Positions 1-7,774 of a stretch of 64,000 nt of DNA are shown here, piece by piece. Positions within the stretch are counted from its first letter, which is position 1; each line of letters begins with the position of its first letter. Source of the stretch: a bacterium (GTDB taxonomy: Bacteria > Cyanobacteriota > Vampirovibrionia > Gastranaerophilales > Gastranaerophilaceae); the NCBI GenBank assembly GCA_017542305.1, contig JAFXXK010000004.1, forward strand, positions 1 to 64,000. The letters run 5' to 3'. Below the pieces are notes generated by a model. The model was not told the DNA's origin, did no database searches, and saw only the letters and a program-made list of their open reading frames with translations. Both the position numbers and the translations under genes were made by a program.

Positions 1-13
1 TCCACTTTTTAAA

Positions 14-292
14 TTGCAAAGCAATTTAAACCGTTACGTCAAATTTTTCACAAGGACGTGCTGGGTTCGTGCTACGCACTCACACGGCGCACTTGCCAAA
101 ATCCGCTTCGGGGATAAGACTTATGCAATGTTCCAATCCGTGCTTGAATATTATCCGCTGGAGGTAATAAAAAATTATATCCAAATGGGAGCATCTAACA
201 ATGCGGTATGGGAAACAAAGGATGATACTGAAATTGATACAAATGAATTTGTTGATGAAGTGAATGACAACTTAACGGAAGGAGAAAACTAA
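14..292 (+). CDS. Truncated phage-like accessory protein upstream of MuF toxin
   Basis: The family is not recognised. The frame is open to the window edge and the only usable start is TTG, so the true N-terminus may lie upstream. Residues from about 32 on (FGDKTYAMFQSVLEYYPLEV...) are clearly paralogous to the fragment at 3.8-4.06 kb, which has FGEKTFAMLQSALEYYPLEV. The first ~30 residues have no counterpart in that copy and read like translated intergenic sequence, so this gene may be 5'-truncated or rearranged. Its stop overlaps the start of the MuF gene by one base (TAATG), which suggests translational coupling. By position it may be the remnant of a phage portal or head gene; that is inference only. 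Confidence 0.5.
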   Translation: MQSNLNRYVKFFTRTCWVRATHSHGALAKIRFGDKTYAMFQSVLEYYPLEVIKNYIQMGASNNAVWETKDDTEIDTNEFVDEVNDNLTEGEN

Positions 293-1446
293 TGACAGAA
301 GAAAAAACAAAAACTTTATACGGAAATGTAAATTTAAATGATTATTATTTTGAGTGGCACTCAGAACCCGGAGCGTGTGAAAAATGTCAGGCGCTCGACG
401 GTAAAACTTTTGATGATGCTAATACTATACCTGATAAACCGCACCCGAATTGCAAATGTTGGATAGAAAGAAAAAAGAACCCGTCAACCGACCCTATTCA
501 GCAACACAGAGATAAAATCCAAGAACAAAAAGACCTTGAACTAGAGTTTGAAAAATTAAAAGGTGATTTAAGGTGTCTTGAGGCTGAATGCGATAAAAGT
601 ATTGAAATTATTGATAATGAACTTGATACTATTGAAAAATTTGAATATACAATCAATCCTGAATATTTAAAACCTCTTGATGTTGAAAAAATTCAAGAGG
701 TTAAACAAGAGTTAGAAAATAATAAACAAGAAGTTATTAAGACTAAAATTTCTATAAATAAATATAAAGATAATTTTAAACCTATTGGTACGATTAAAGA
801 AATAAGTACTTTGGAATTCAGAATAAATGAATTAAAAGAACAATTAAATAATCTTTATGCAAATATAAAATTACATGGGTTAACTTATGGGATATGGGTA
901 AAAGGTATCTTTGAAAAAGATGCTGCAGCTCTGTGGGATATGTCTGTTACTGGCATACTAGAAAATGACCCATATATTCGAAAAAACGGAGAATTTTATT
1001 TTTCTATATCTAACTTAAAAGATAAAAATTTAGAGAATAAAGTAAGAGATAAAATCCAAAAACAACTGGGTAAAGAAAATTCAAAAGGAGTTGTTTTTAA
1101 TAATAAAAGTAGTCTAGCAAAAAATATACAAAAATCAGCAAATTTTCAAAATAAAATATCCGAAATAAAGGAGGAATTGATAAAAAAACGTCACGTTGGC
1201 GATAAAACATTAGAATTTAAATCAGGAAATTTATATCATGCACTTCATTTTGTTGATTTGATTGATATACATTTAGACGAAGAGGATAATTTATCTCTAA
1301 AAATATTAGATACATATGATTTTAACCCAAATGAAAAACATATTCTGGTACAAACGGCTAGAGATTTACAAGAAAAAAGTAAATTAGAAACTTTTTATAC
1401 AATTACAGAAATAAAGATACCATATAATAAATGGATAAATTATTAA
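292..1446 (+). CDS. MuF-type polymorphic toxin candidate with colicin-M-like C-terminus
   Basis: 384 residues in three parts. Residues 20-57 hold the metal-binding signature of phage Mu gpF / SPP1 gp7 minor head proteins: C29-x2-C32, LDGK, then H51-P-N-C54-x-C56. Residues ~70-190 are Lys/Glu-rich and predicted coiled coil. The C-terminal ~130 residues end in a beta-rich stretch with D340-T-Y342-D343-F-N, followed by H350 and a terminal ...YTITEIKI strand. Colicin M has DKYDFN followed by HR at its lipid II-cleaving site, so D, Y and D match, the His is one residue later and the Arg is not adjacent. MuF domains are known N-terminal modules of polymorphic toxins. Lipid II hydrolase activity is an inference; the MuF motif is firmer. 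The region is more AT-rich than the housekeeping genes downstream. Confidence 0.6.
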   Translation: MTEEKTKTLYGNVNLNDYYFEWHSEPGACEKCQALDGKTFDDANTIPDKPHPNCKCWIERKKNPSTDPIQQHRDKIQEQKDLELEFEKLKGDLRCLEAECDKSIEIIDNELDTIEKFEYTINPEYLKPLDVEKIQEVKQELENNKQEVIKTKISINKYKDNFKPIGTIKEISTLEFRINELKEQLNNLYANIKLHGLTYGIWVKGIFEKDAAALWDMSVTGILENDPYIRKNGEFYFSISNLKDKNLENKVRDKIQKQLGKENSKGVVFNNKSSLAKNIQKSANFQNKISEIKEELIKKRHVGDKTLEFKSGNLYHALHFVDLIDIHLDEEDNLSLKILDTYDFNPNEKHILVQTARDLQEKSKLETFYTITEIKIPYNKWINY

Positions 1447-1453
1447 TAATTTA

Positions 1454-1484
1454 TAAAGGCTTGTAATAAACAAGCCTTTATTTT
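1454..1484 (+). terminator. Intrinsic terminator after toxin gene
   Basis: An 11-bp perfect stem (TAAAGGCTTGT / ACAAGCCTTTA) with loop AATAA is followed by TTTT. It lies directly after the toxin stop. Its loop side and tail also carry the promoter of the next gene. Confidence 0.8.
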
Positions 1485-1489
1485 AATAT
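1461..1489 (+). promoter_or_regulatory. Promoter of 4-TM immunity-like gene, leaderless
   Basis: TTGTAA (1461-1466), a 17-nt spacer, TAATAT (1484-1489), then 6 nt to the ATG at 1496. It sits inside the toxin terminator, so the downstream gene could be transcribed without the toxin. The predicted transcript would start at or near the ATG. Confidence 0.45.
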
Positions 1490-1495
1490 AGAAGT

Positions 1496-1966
1496 ATGCA
1501 AAAGATTTTATTTATAATATTAAACGTTATCCTTTCTTCAAATATTATTTGGATAATATTTATTTTACCTTTTTATGTTTTACCCGATGATAAGGGTTTT
1601 TTCATATCGGGATATGGCTCTTTGTTATATTGTATTTTAATTTCTATATTAAAAATTTCAATAATGGACTACTTGTATAATAATTGTCCGAAACGTTCCT
1701 TTATATTTAATTTTTTGAATGAACTAAGGAGTAATTTAAAATATAGGATATTTTGGCTAATTATATTCTTTTTCTTTGATTTAATATTGTTAATTATTTT
1801 TTCTTTGTTTAGCCTACATATTATAGAACACACTTTAGATATATATAGTATAATATCAAATGTTTCTTCCGTACTAATCTTTTATATTTTTAGTTTTGGT
1901 GGTGTTTTTGGTAGTTATATTGCTTTTTTAATAAAACCCTGGATAGAATCAAGGTTTAAAACCTAA
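1496..1966 (+). CDS. Four-TM membrane protein, putative immunity protein
   Basis: 156 residues with four hydrophobic segments, at about 3-28, 40-60, 82-108 and 120-148. There are no charged residues inside the segments except at their ends. No enzymatic motif is seen. It begins 50 bp after the MuF/colicin-M-like toxin and has its own predicted promoter. Known background: immunity to Pseudomonas colicin-M-like pyocin M (PmiA) is a small four-TM inner-membrane protein. The matching topology and position make an immunity role plausible. It could also be an unrelated small membrane protein, as I cannot show sequence homology. Confidence 0.5.
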   Translation: MQKILFIILNVILSSNIIWIIFILPFYVLPDDKGFFISGYGSLLYCILISILKISIMDYLYNNCPKRSFIFNFLNELRSNLKYRIFWLIIFFFFDLILLIIFSLFSLHIIEHTLDIYSIISNVSSVLIFYIFSFGGVFGSYIAFLIKPWIESRFKT

Positions 1967-2047
1967 TATTAACTTTTGGTATTCGCTTATTCATTTATTG
2001 CACTATGTATCTTGTGGAGATATATTGTCGTAAAACTTTTATCAGCT

Positions 2048-2189
2048 GGTAGGTTGGGTTGAACTTAACGGATAGAAAAGATAAAACGCCAATTGATACA
2101 GGTGTAACCCAACATAAATATATTGTTGGGTTTCGCATGTGTCAAAAAACATTTTATTCATAGGTTATTTGGGCTCCACCCAACCTACC
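2048..2189. repeat. Nested inverted repeat, REP/MITE-like
   Basis: The outer arms are a perfect 12-bp inverted repeat: GGTAGGTTGGGT (2048-2059) and ACCCAACCTACC (2178-2189). An inner perfect 9-bp hairpin is AACCCAACA (2106-2114) / TGTTGGGTT (2124-2132). The left arm contains the GTAG tetranucleotide typical of REP elements mobilised by RAYT (TnpA_REP) proteins. From memory, similar GTAGGTTGGGTT...AACCCAAC elements are common in cyanobacterial genomes. No transposase is present in the window. Confidence 0.65.
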
Positions 2190-2217
2190 AACTACCAACT
2201 CTAATGATGTTCTACAT

Positions 2218-2388
2218 ATGACAATTTTTGATACCGTAGATTATAATTTTGGAGAAAAATTAGTAAAAATTCCAAGAAAAATACAAGAAGCAGGTTTGTT
2301 AGAAAATTATTATATAATAGTAAATATTAGTATTCCATTACAGAATGCAAAACATGTACGAGAATACCTTAAAAAGCATAATAAATAA
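2218..2388 (+). CDS. Small 56-residue ORF, probable C-terminal gene fragment
   Basis: ATG to TAA encodes MTIFDTVDYNFGEKLVK... ending ...REYLKKHNK. The frame stays open upstream through the REP-like repeat, and no Shine-Dalgarno precedes the ATG. This looks like the tail of a gene whose 5' part was lost when the repeat arrived. The family is not recognised. The neighbouring membrane gene ends immediately next to it on the other strand. Confidence 0.35.
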   Translation: MTIFDTVDYNFGEKLVKIPRKIQEAGLLENYYIIVNISIPLQNAKHVREYLKKHNK

Positions 2389-2694
2389 TCAGTATGGGGG
2401 TGAAAATAATATAACAAATAAAACTAATAATATAACTTGAACAACTAAAATATAAGTGCCATTTATTATGGCATTTATATTTTTTGCAGTAATTGAATTT
2501 TTAATTATTGTTTTACATATAAAATTACATATCCATACCGGAATAACAAAAACAAATAAAGATAATACTGAGAATAAATCAATTATTTTGTAGTTAAAAT
2601 AAGATATTATTACTTGAATAAAAACTATTGCAATAGAAATTATTAACCAAATATTGTAGTATTCTTTAGTTTTTCTTGTGTTTTTGTACTTCAT
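2389..2694 (-). CDS. Small three-TM membrane protein
   Basis: 101 residues with hydrophobic segments at about 14-34, 37-60 and 78-98, and a Lys/Arg/Thr-rich N-terminus. GAGG lies 8-10 nt upstream of the ATG. The family is not recognised. Lying in a toxin-type island beside gene fragments, it could be a leftover immunity gene; this is speculation from context only. Confidence 0.5.
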   Translation of the reverse strand: MKYKNTRKTKEYYNIWLIISIAIVFIQVIISYFNYKIIDLFSVLSLFVFVIPVWICNFICKTIIKNSITAKNINAIINGTYILVVQVILLVLFVILFSPPY

Positions 2695-2715
2695 AATACT
2701 ACCTCATTAATATTT

Positions 2716-3744
2716 TTATGGTTCAAATATTCTTTGTGGATATCCAAAGAATATTCTGCTGTCGTTTAACAGAATGGGTTGTTGATTTATAAAGTATTGC
2801 CTTTCTTTTAACACTTTGGATTGTCCTGTTATAGGATTAAATATTTCAAGTCTATTTTCAGGCATATCACCCATAAAAAATCCCGACCGTTTACAATTAT
2901 AACCCCCAGAAATTAAGACTTTACCATCTTTTAATAAATCCATATTATAAAAATGTTGAGACGCTAATAATCTGGGAATTATCATTTCGCCTGCTGTAAT
3001 AGTTTCGTTATTTTTTGGATTATAAATTTTTAATGTTAAACTCGTTTCACAACTATCCGTAGTTAAAGTATATAAAATCCTACCATCTAAAAGTTTTAAG
3101 TATTTCCCAATAATATTTTTTTCAGGTAAGGTTTCTTTATATTTTTTGGTGGCTAAATCAATTATTATGAAATTATTGAGACTTTTGCTTTTACTTATGA
3201 TTTTGCCGTCATCAAGTATTATCGGCTCTATAAAATCTATAGGATTATTATTCGTTTCGAAAAAATAATTTTTTTCCGGTGAATATATTGCATATTGGGC
3301 TTTTCCTATAAATAACAAATTCCCATCATTTAGATTTAATATATATATAATTTTTTCAAAAGGTACTCTTACTCCATAATTAAATGTTTCAGTATTTGGA
3401 TTAAATATAACAAGTCTTTGAGAATTTTTTTTATCGGGAGTATATTCATATGGAGCAACAATTACATTTCCATTATTTGCTACGGTTTTTGGACATAGTC
3501 CCGCATATGAGATAAATTTTGCTATTTGTCTACTTTTATCTATAGAAGGATTATAAATGTAATTATTTCCCTGCGAGGTAGTAACTAAAATTTTGTCATC
3601 ATTAAGTTTTATATATGTTCCTCTCGGAATTGAGTTTTCAATATTTTTGAAATGCCATTTTTCATAGTTGTTACTTTTACAAAAAACAGGATTTAAACAT
3701 ATAAATAAAAATATAAATATTCCTATAAAAAATATTTTTTTCAT
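2716..3744 (-). CDS. Exported beta-propeller (kelch-like) protein
   Basis: 342 residues. The N-terminus has a Lys-rich start, a hydrophobic core of ~17 residues and a CK motif near residue 22, so it is a signal peptide and possibly a lipoprotein one. The mature part is built of repeated strands of the form LxDGKVLISGG...LEIFNPITG (clearest at residues ~270-315), also seen as NLNDGNLLFIG and LLDGRILYTL. Such repeats are typical of kelch or galactose-oxidase-like propellers with about six or seven blades. No catalytic residues are identified. A role in surface binding is possible. Confidence 0.6.
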   Translation of the reverse strand: MKKIFFIGIFIFLFICLNPVFCKSNNYEKWHFKNIENSIPRGTYIKLNDDKILVTTSQGNNYIYNPSIDKSRQIAKFISYAGLCPKTVANNGNVIVAPYEYTPDKKNSQRLVIFNPNTETFNYGVRVPFEKIIYILNLNDGNLLFIGKAQYAIYSPEKNYFFETNNNPIDFIEPIILDDGKIISKSKSLNNFIIIDLATKKYKETLPEKNIIGKYLKLLDGRILYTLTTDSCETSLTLKIYNPKNNETITAGEMIIPRLLASQHFYNMDLLKDGKVLISGGYNCKRSGFFMGDMPENRLEIFNPITGQSKVLKERQYFINQQPILLNDSRIFFGYPQRIFEP

Positions 3745-3782
3745 TTCACATTACACTTTTGTTGTAGTAAATAGTAGCATAA

Positions 3783-4064
3783 AGTTATTACAGTGTAAAG
3801 TACAGGAAGCAAGCAATAAAAGATTTCCAAACAGGGTTGAATTTGTTAACGGGCTACAAGAAAGAAACCGTACTTGAAGAACAGGTCAGACTTGAGGAAG
3901 ATGCGGATTTTGGCGAAAAGACCTTTGCAATGTTACAGTCAGCATTAGAATATTATCCGTTAGAGGTAATAAAGAAATATATTAAACTTGGTGCTGCGAA
4001 TAACGGGATTTGGGAAACGAAGCAGGATGAGAGTTTTGATACCGATGAATATGTAGTTTTGTAG
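3783..4064 (+). pseudogene. Second copy of MuF-associated protein, broken
   Basis: The open frame reads ...AIKDFQTGLNLLTGYKKETV..., then FGEKTFAMLQSALEYYPLEV..., and is about 70% identical at the base level to the matching part of the gene at the left edge of the window. No start codon with a ribosome-binding site is present. The stop TAG is contributed by the GTAG of a REP-like hairpin and no MuF gene follows. It is best read as a decayed paralogue of the upstream toxin operon. Confidence 0.5.
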
Positions 4065-4129
4065 GGTGCGTCGTATTGACGCACCAAAACAAATAAAATA
4101 TTATTAATTTCCGGTGCGTCATTATTGAC
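4061..4129 (+). repeat. REP-like GTAG hairpin plus partial second copy
   Basis: GTAG (4061-4064) is followed by a perfect 8-bp hairpin GGTGCGTC-GTATT-GACGCACC (4065-4085). A partial repeat GGTGCGTCATTATTGAC begins at 4113. The 3' flank ACGCACCAAAACAAAT is repeated exactly, on the other strand, at ~23.58 kb. This layout matches RAYT-associated REP sequences. Confidence 0.7.
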
Positions 4130-4185
4130 ATTCACTAAATTTATAAAACCCTTTCACAAAAACGACGCGTCCTTGCAGAGATAAT

Positions 4186-5190
4186 TTATGCAACAGTATA
4201 TGATGCTGACGGAAGTGCTGTAGTATATGTTTTTTTCGGGCGAAGTCCTATTAATCTTAAAAATGCTTCTTTTCGTGCAATTTTGATTTCTTTATCAATA
4301 AGTCTAAGGGCGCGCTCTATTATATCAACTGTCAGATTTTGAATTGATATTTCTTTATAATTATTTGTTATATATCTTTCAACATTTTCAGATGTCTTAT
4401 ATGCTCTTAATTCATCACTAAGTCCGATTTTAATTCTTTTTAATTCCTTTAAGGCATTTTTATTTTTAGGATTTGCACTGTGACGCAAAATGGCTCTTAT
4501 AAACGCATCTATCCGTTTTGGACTGTTTAAGCCTGTGTATTTGTTTCCGCTATAAAATTTTAAAATTTCTTCAGGATTATTTGATGTATTTGGAAAAAAG
4601 AACTGTTTCTGCTTACTCATTTCTTTACATCCAAACATATTAATCAAATTTCTCTGTATAGTCATCAATTTAGGTTCTGTTATGTCAGATTTTTTCCTCG
4701 GTTTTTTGCGGAAAAATTTGCCTATGGAAGATTTTTTCCATAAGTATCCCAATTTTATTTTTGTATATCGCAGCGTAGCATTGTAATCTAAAAAATGATT
4801 AAATTCATGAGAAAATATTTTAATTAAATTTGCGTTTTCGGTGTCCGCATCTTTTTTCAAATATATTATACCGCCTTTTACAGGCGGTCTGTTTTGCAGA
4901 AATACTCCTCCGCATTGTATTTCTGATTCAATAATTTCTTTTGGAAATCTTAATTTTTCCAGATGTTTTCTAAATTTATCTTCTCCGATAAGGATATTTA
5001 TTTTTGCATTAGGATAGTGTTTTTTTATAACAGATGTCAGCAATTCTTCCGTCAGCAATTGGGTTTTACTCAGGTCTAATAATTCTTTTCCTGCATTGAT
5101 TGCTATTTCGGAATTCTGTTTTTTTGTATTATATCCGCACAAGTTGTATAATTTTGTTGCGGTTCTGTTAATTAATTTCGGACATCTCAT
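4186..5190 (-). CDS. Putative zincin metallopeptidase (HEFNH)
   Basis: 334 residues, with no signal peptide or membrane segment seen. Residues 128-132 are HEFNH in the context KIFSHEFNHFLD, a standard HExxH zinc-binding helix, preceded by a beta strand (GGIIYLKK) as in zincin folds. A third zinc ligand is not obvious. The C-terminal half is Lys/Arg-rich and helical. It lies at the edge of the toxin island, so it may be an effector or toxin remnant, but a housekeeping peptidase cannot be excluded. The family is not recognised. Confidence 0.5.
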   Translation of the reverse strand: MRCPKLINRTATKLYNLCGYNTKKQNSEIAINAGKELLDLSKTQLLTEELLTSVIKKHYPNAKINILIGEDKFRKHLEKLRFPKEIIESEIQCGGVFLQNRPPVKGGIIYLKKDADTENANLIKIFSHEFNHFLDYNATLRYTKIKLGYLWKKSSIGKFFRKKPRKKSDITEPKLMTIQRNLINMFGCKEMSKQKQFFFPNTSNNPEEILKFYSGNKYTGLNSPKRIDAFIRAILRHSANPKNKNALKELKRIKIGLSDELRAYKTSENVERYITNNYKEISIQNLTVDIIERALRLIDKEIKIARKEAFLRLIGLRPKKTYTTALPSASYTVA

Positions 5191-5333
5191 TACACTACTT
5201 TACTTTCTGCATAAATAAAAACAGAAGTTAGTATAAATTGCCTGTTTAATCATATATTTTAAATCTTTGTAACAAAAAGTTTAAAAATTGATAAATATAG
5301 ATAACTATAGTCTGAAAAACTTCACCTGAATTA

Positions 5334-5362
5334 TTGCTGATTATACTTGTTTATGTTACTAT
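5334..5362 (+). promoter_or_regulatory. Promoter of nagZ-dut-hom gene cluster
   Basis: TTGCTG (5334-5339), a 17-nt spacer, TACTAT (5357-5362). The predicted start of transcription is near 5369, which leaves room for the AAGGAG ribosome-binding site before the first gene. Confidence 0.5.
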
Positions 5363-5398
5363 TCAGCTGTAAAACATTTTATACAAGGAGTAAATTTG

Positions 5399-5974
5399 AT
5401 GGTTATGACATTTGATGGCGGAGTACCGTTTGATCCCGGATTTGTTCAGCATATTTCGGCTATTTTACCGAATATTGAATATACATACAGCAATTTGGCC
5501 AAATACAAAAATTTCGGACAAAAGAAAAATCAGTTTAAGATGATATTTCCTAAACTTGAAGAATTAATAGACAATTATATCGGATTTTATGCAGGTTGTA
5601 TTCTTTGGGCGCAGGCTATTAAAACTTTAAAAGAAAAACCGATTACGGGTAATTATTGCTGCGGCGGAGAGTATAACGAAGATGAAACTTTGCAGGAAGT
5701 AAGATTCTTAAGAGAATATTTAACCCTGCTTCCGAAAGATGTTAAATATTATATCGGAAAGGACTATACTATCAGTCCCGATTTCGGTAAAGTTTTGGAT
5801 TTGTATGAAGACTTCCTGAAAGTAAATGAAGGGTTTATAAAGGTTGAAAAAACCGATGATATAGTTATTCCTGACAGTGTAAAACCGCTTAAGGATACTC
5901 AAAAAGTTTTCGATAAAATCGAAGAAGTTATTGAAAACGGGAAATTGGCGGAATTAACCGAATTGATTATATAA
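5399..5974 (+). CDS. Conserved-looking hypothetical protein, first gene of operon
   Basis: About 191 residues, soluble and mostly helical, with no recognised motif. Acidic and aromatic residues are frequent and a CCGGEY stretch lies near residue 86. An AAGGAG lies 8-9 nt before the ATG, which favours this ATG over the TTG one codon upstream. Its stop overlaps the nagZ start by one base (TAATG), so it is translationally coupled to nagZ. Function unknown; co-transcription with NagZ hints at cell-wall or envelope work, but nothing in the sequence proves that. Confidence 0.7.
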   Translation: MVMTFDGGVPFDPGFVQHISAILPNIEYTYSNLAKYKNFGQKKNQFKMIFPKLEELIDNYIGFYAGCILWAQAIKTLKEKPITGNYCCGGEYNEDETLQEVRFLREYLTLLPKDVKYYIGKDYTISPDFGKVLDLYEDFLKVNEGFIKVEKTDDIVIPDSVKPLKDTQKVFDKIEEVIENGKLAELTELII

Positions 5975-6954
5975 TGACTACTGAAATCAGCCTGAAAACA
6001 AAATTATATCAGATGTTTATACTCGGCACGGATGGTGGCGGGTATATTGAAGCGTTAAGAAAAGGATTAGGCGGAATTATATTTTTTACATACGATATAC
6101 AAAATGCTGAACAATTTAAAAATCTAATTCAAGATATAAAATCGGAAGCTTTAATTTCACCTTTTCTGTCAATTGATCAGGAGGGCGGCAGGGTCGAAAG
6201 AACGGAAAATATTCACAACGGTAAAAAATATCTTTCTGCTAAAGATGCTTTTGAAAAAGGGGAAGATTTTCTAAAAATCCAAACAAAAGAAATTGCAAAA
6301 GAACTAAAATCATACGGATTAAACCTGAATTTTGCACCTTGTATTGATGTTAACACTAATCCCAATAACCCGATAATAGGGGTAAGAGCTTTTTCAGATA
6401 ATCCGGATGAAGTTATTAAAGGAGAGAAAATTGTATCTCAGACATATCGTGAAAACGGAATAATTCCATGTGCAAAACATTTTCCGGGACACGGAGATGC
6501 AAATGCTGACAGCCACCTAACTTTACCTGAAATAAATTTAGATTTTAAAGACTTGGAAGAAAACCATATTAAACCTTTTAAATCTGCAATCGATAACGGT
6601 ATTGAAATGATTATGGCGGCACATCTTCATGTCCCGTATTTTGAAAAAGAGGTTATTCCGACATCTCTGAGCAAAAATGCTATGGATTATCTGAGGAATA
6701 AATTAGGATTTAAAGGTATTACTATTTCAGATGACATGTTTATGAAAGGTGTTGCGAAATTTGGTGCGGCTGAAGCGTGCGAAATGGGTATCAGAGCAGG
6801 TCTTAATATGTTCATTTACAGAAAATCGGACATTGATACAATTAATATTATTGAAACACTTGCCAAAATGGCTGAAAATGATATAGAATTAAGAAAGAAT
6901 ATTGAAAAATCTTATGAACTTATAATAAAATTGAAACAGGAGAAAAGTATCTGA
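5974..6954 (+). CDS. nagZ: Beta-N-acetylhexosaminidase, GH3 (NagZ-like)
   Basis: 326 residues, the usual length of single-domain NagZ. It hydrolyses N-acetylglucosamine from muropeptides or related glycans in the cytoplasm. Seen: SIDQEGGRV near residue 68, the diagnostic K168-H-F-P-G-H-G-D loop followed by D179-S-H181 (the Asp/His dyad of NagZ-type GH3 enzymes), and ISDDMFMKG with D253 as the likely nucleophile. No signal peptide. It is coupled by one-base overlaps to the gene before it and to dut after it. The family assignment is strong; exact substrate (muropeptide or other glycan) is inferred. Confidence 0.9.
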   Translation: MTTEISLKTKLYQMFILGTDGGGYIEALRKGLGGIIFFTYDIQNAEQFKNLIQDIKSEALISPFLSIDQEGGRVERTENIHNGKKYLSAKDAFEKGEDFLKIQTKEIAKELKSYGLNLNFAPCIDVNTNPNNPIIGVRAFSDNPDEVIKGEKIVSQTYRENGIIPCAKHFPGHGDANADSHLTLPEINLDFKDLEENHIKPFKSAIDNGIEMIMAAHLHVPYFEKEVIPTSLSKNAMDYLRNKLGFKGITISDDMFMKGVAKFGAAEACEMGIRAGLNMFIYRKSDIDTINIIETLAKMAENDIELRKNIEKSYELIIKLKQEKSI

Positions 6955-7412
6955 TGGAAACTATGGAAAAAACAAGAACAGTATTGAAAATCGAAAGATT
7001 ACCACACAATAAATTTATTCCCGAATACAAAACGGAAGGTGCTGCGGGAATGGATTTATGTGCAGCAATAAGTGAACCTGTTACTTTAAAACCGCTTGAA
7101 AGAGCGTTGATTCCGACAGGTATTAAAATAGAACTTGAACATGGTTATGAAGCTCAGGTCAGACCACGTTCCGGTATGTCTATTAAACACGGAATTACTT
7201 TAATCAATTGCGTAGGTACAATTGATGAAGATTACAGAGGCGAAGTTTGTATTGCTGTTGTAAATATTTCTAATGAAACATATACAATACAACCTGATGA
7301 GAGAATTGCTCAAATGGTTATAGCCCGTGTTGAACAGCCTCATATAGAAGTTGTTACCGAATTGAGCGAAACCGAACGTGGTGCAGGCGGTTTTGGTTCT
7401 ACCGGAAAGTAA
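6954..7412 (+). CDS. dut: dUTP diphosphatase
   Basis: 152 residues. Homotrimeric dUTPase, dUTP to dUMP and pyrophosphate. All five family motifs are visible in order: [28 protein letters not shown] (with the catalytic Asp), RIAQMVI, and the C-terminal GAGGFGSTG arm that closes over the nucleotide. The start overlaps the nagZ stop by one base (TGATG); a second ATG three codons on is also possible. A house-cleaning gene in an operon with unrelated functions. Confidence 0.96.
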   Translation: METMEKTRTVLKIERLPHNKFIPEYKTEGAAGMDLCAAISEPVTLKPLERALIPTGIKIELEHGYEAQVRPRSGMSIKHGITLINCVGTIDEDYRGEVCIAVVNISNETYTIQPDERIAQMVIARVEQPHIEVVTELSETERGAGGFGSTGK

Positions 7413-7432
7413 GAATTTAAGGAGTATGTAAA

Positions 7433-7771
7433 ATGATTGAAATCAATAAGAGATCTACACCGCATTATCCAAAGAATTATTTTTTAGCATTAATGTTATG
7501 CTGCTTTTTGGGTATGTTTGGAATTCACAGATTTTATACCGGTTATAAACGTATCGGATTTATCCAATTGATTACATTAGGCGGATTTGGTATCTGGTGG
7601 TTAATAGATTTGGTATCTATGTGTTTCAATTCATATAAAGACAAATATGGTATTGAAATGGAAGAATATAACGGAGCTTTGGCTGCACTTGTTTTAATGG
7701 GTGTTGCTATTATGTTTTTGGTAGTTGCATCGTTATCTTTGCCTACATTATTTGAAAGTATGGTACGATAA
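7433..7771 (+). CDS. TM2-domain membrane protein
   Basis: 112 residues with the TM2 signature: a first helix containing GMFGIHRFYTG, a short turn, then a second helix with FGIWWLIDL. A third hydrophobic segment follows at ~84-105. The function of TM2 proteins is not established. AAGGAG precedes the ATG at good spacing. It sits between dut and hom in the same operon, four bases before the hom start. Confidence 0.85.
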   Translation: MIEINKRSTPHYPKNYFLALMLCCFLGMFGIHRFYTGYKRIGFIQLITLGGFGIWWLIDLVSMCFNSYKDKYGIEMEEYNGALAALVLMGVAIMFLVVASLSLPTLFESMVR

Positions 7772-7774
7772 ATT

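Noticed and set aside
1-5200. Prophage
   Set aside because: The MuF motif is phage-derived, but no terminase, capsid, tail, integrase or lysis gene is present. A toxin island fits better.
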